A DNA stretch of 64,000 bases from assembly GCF_008064635.1 (NCBI RefSeq), contig NZ_VRYZ01000010.1:102751-166750 (forward strand). The letters run 5' to 3'. The notes under the pieces were generated by a model. The model saw only the letters and a list, made by a program, of their open reading frames with translations. It ran no database searches and was not told where the DNA came from. Made by a program: the position numbers and the translations under genes. Source of the stretch: Parahaliea aestuarii (GTDB lineage Bacteria; Pseudomonadota; Gammaproteobacteria; Pseudomonadales; Halieaceae). Of the stretch, positions 63,875 to 64,000 are shown in pieces. Within the stretch, counting starts at the first letter, position 1, and every line of letters starts with the position of its first letter.

Positions 63875-64000
63875 TGTAATCCCCCCAAAAAATAATCGAG
63901 GTTTTGAGTAGAGACTTCTACAATGATCGCAGAAGGAGCGATAGATGAAAAAGTCTCGATTCACCGAAAGCCAGATACTGGCGATTCTGAAGCAGCATGA
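63875..64000 (+). mobile_element. Left end of an IS3-family insertion sequence (runs off the window)
   Basis: The end begins TGTAATCCCCCC, a plausible TG-starting terminal repeat, 70 nt before the transposase OrfA start. The right end is outside the window. Confidence 0.65.
63945..64000 (+). CDS. IS3-family transposase OrfA, N-terminus only
   Basis: ATG with AAGGAG 7 nt upstream; the first 18 residues are MKKSRFTESQILAILKQH, the usual start of the HTH_Tnp_1 domain of IS3 OrfA. Truncated by the window edge. Confidence 0.85.
   Translation, partial: MKKSRFTESQILAILKQH

Overview
The window looks like chromosome of a marine-type gammaproteobacterium. GC-rich genes, repeated TonB receptors, a PQQ alcohol dehydrogenase, DUF885/DUF6351/CehA hydrolases and OYE/LLM flavoenzymes together suggest the Cellvibrionales/Halieaceae neighbourhood. 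That placement is inference from gene content; no rRNA or other marker is present.

Positions 1-48,710 are ordinary GC-rich chromosome, densely packed. 1-1,706: edge-truncated alpha/beta hydrolase, thermonuclease-like lipoprotein, DUF4156 lipoprotein. 2,270-10,799: complete type I secretion locus of LapA/BapA style (Ig-repeat adhesin, TolC-like channel, ABC exporter, HlyD adaptor). 10,951-12,784: NfeD, SPFH/stomatin and a HigA-like HTH gene. 12,857-15,447: ECF sigma factor translationally coupled to a membrane-anchored VWA protein. 15,515-21,422: exported protein, cysteine synthase, M19 dipeptidase and a large DUF6351-like lipoprotein. 21,655-30,206: sulfatase, acyl-CoA synthetase, TonB receptor, PQQ quinohemoprotein alcohol dehydrogenase and a LysR regulator, readable as an uptake and oxidation route for a sulfated alcohol. 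30,270-36,962: DUF885 hydrolase, a TonB receptor paired with a PHP/CehA metallohydrolase, DUF4136 lipoprotein. 37,122-48,710: ChaC-like, DMT transporter, OYE, LLM oxidoreductase, PAS-GGDEF-EAL, GNAT, soluble PAS chemoreceptor, enoyl-CoA hydratase, P450, DUF429.

From about 48,870 to the end base composition turns AT-richer and content becomes accessory. 48,998-51,230 holds small orphan genes, gene debris and dispersed copies of a GGGCTCTGACCCC motif. 51,372-54,182 (minus) is a three-gene ABC-3C conflict system: HNH effector with C-terminal domain, middle component, ABC ATPase. At 54,287-54,330 lies a 44-nt 3' fragment of tRNA-Arg(CCG) flanked by 17-bp direct repeats, which looks like an integration scar. 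Immediately to its right are a 550-aa unknown protein and a 1,324-aa recombinase joined as TAAATG. The large protein carries an intact tyrosine-recombinase core in its middle and, on my reading, a decayed second core at its N-terminus. Two more unfamiliar genes follow, one MbcA/ParS-like.

The right end has been hit by insertion sequences: an IS256-family element with a 9-bp target duplication splits an XRE antitoxin-like gene, and an IS3-family element begins at 63,875, probably cutting the gene that preceded the XRE gene. The strongest candidate for something undescribed is the recombinase module (54,269-61,962), followed by the HNH-type ABC-3C system beside it.
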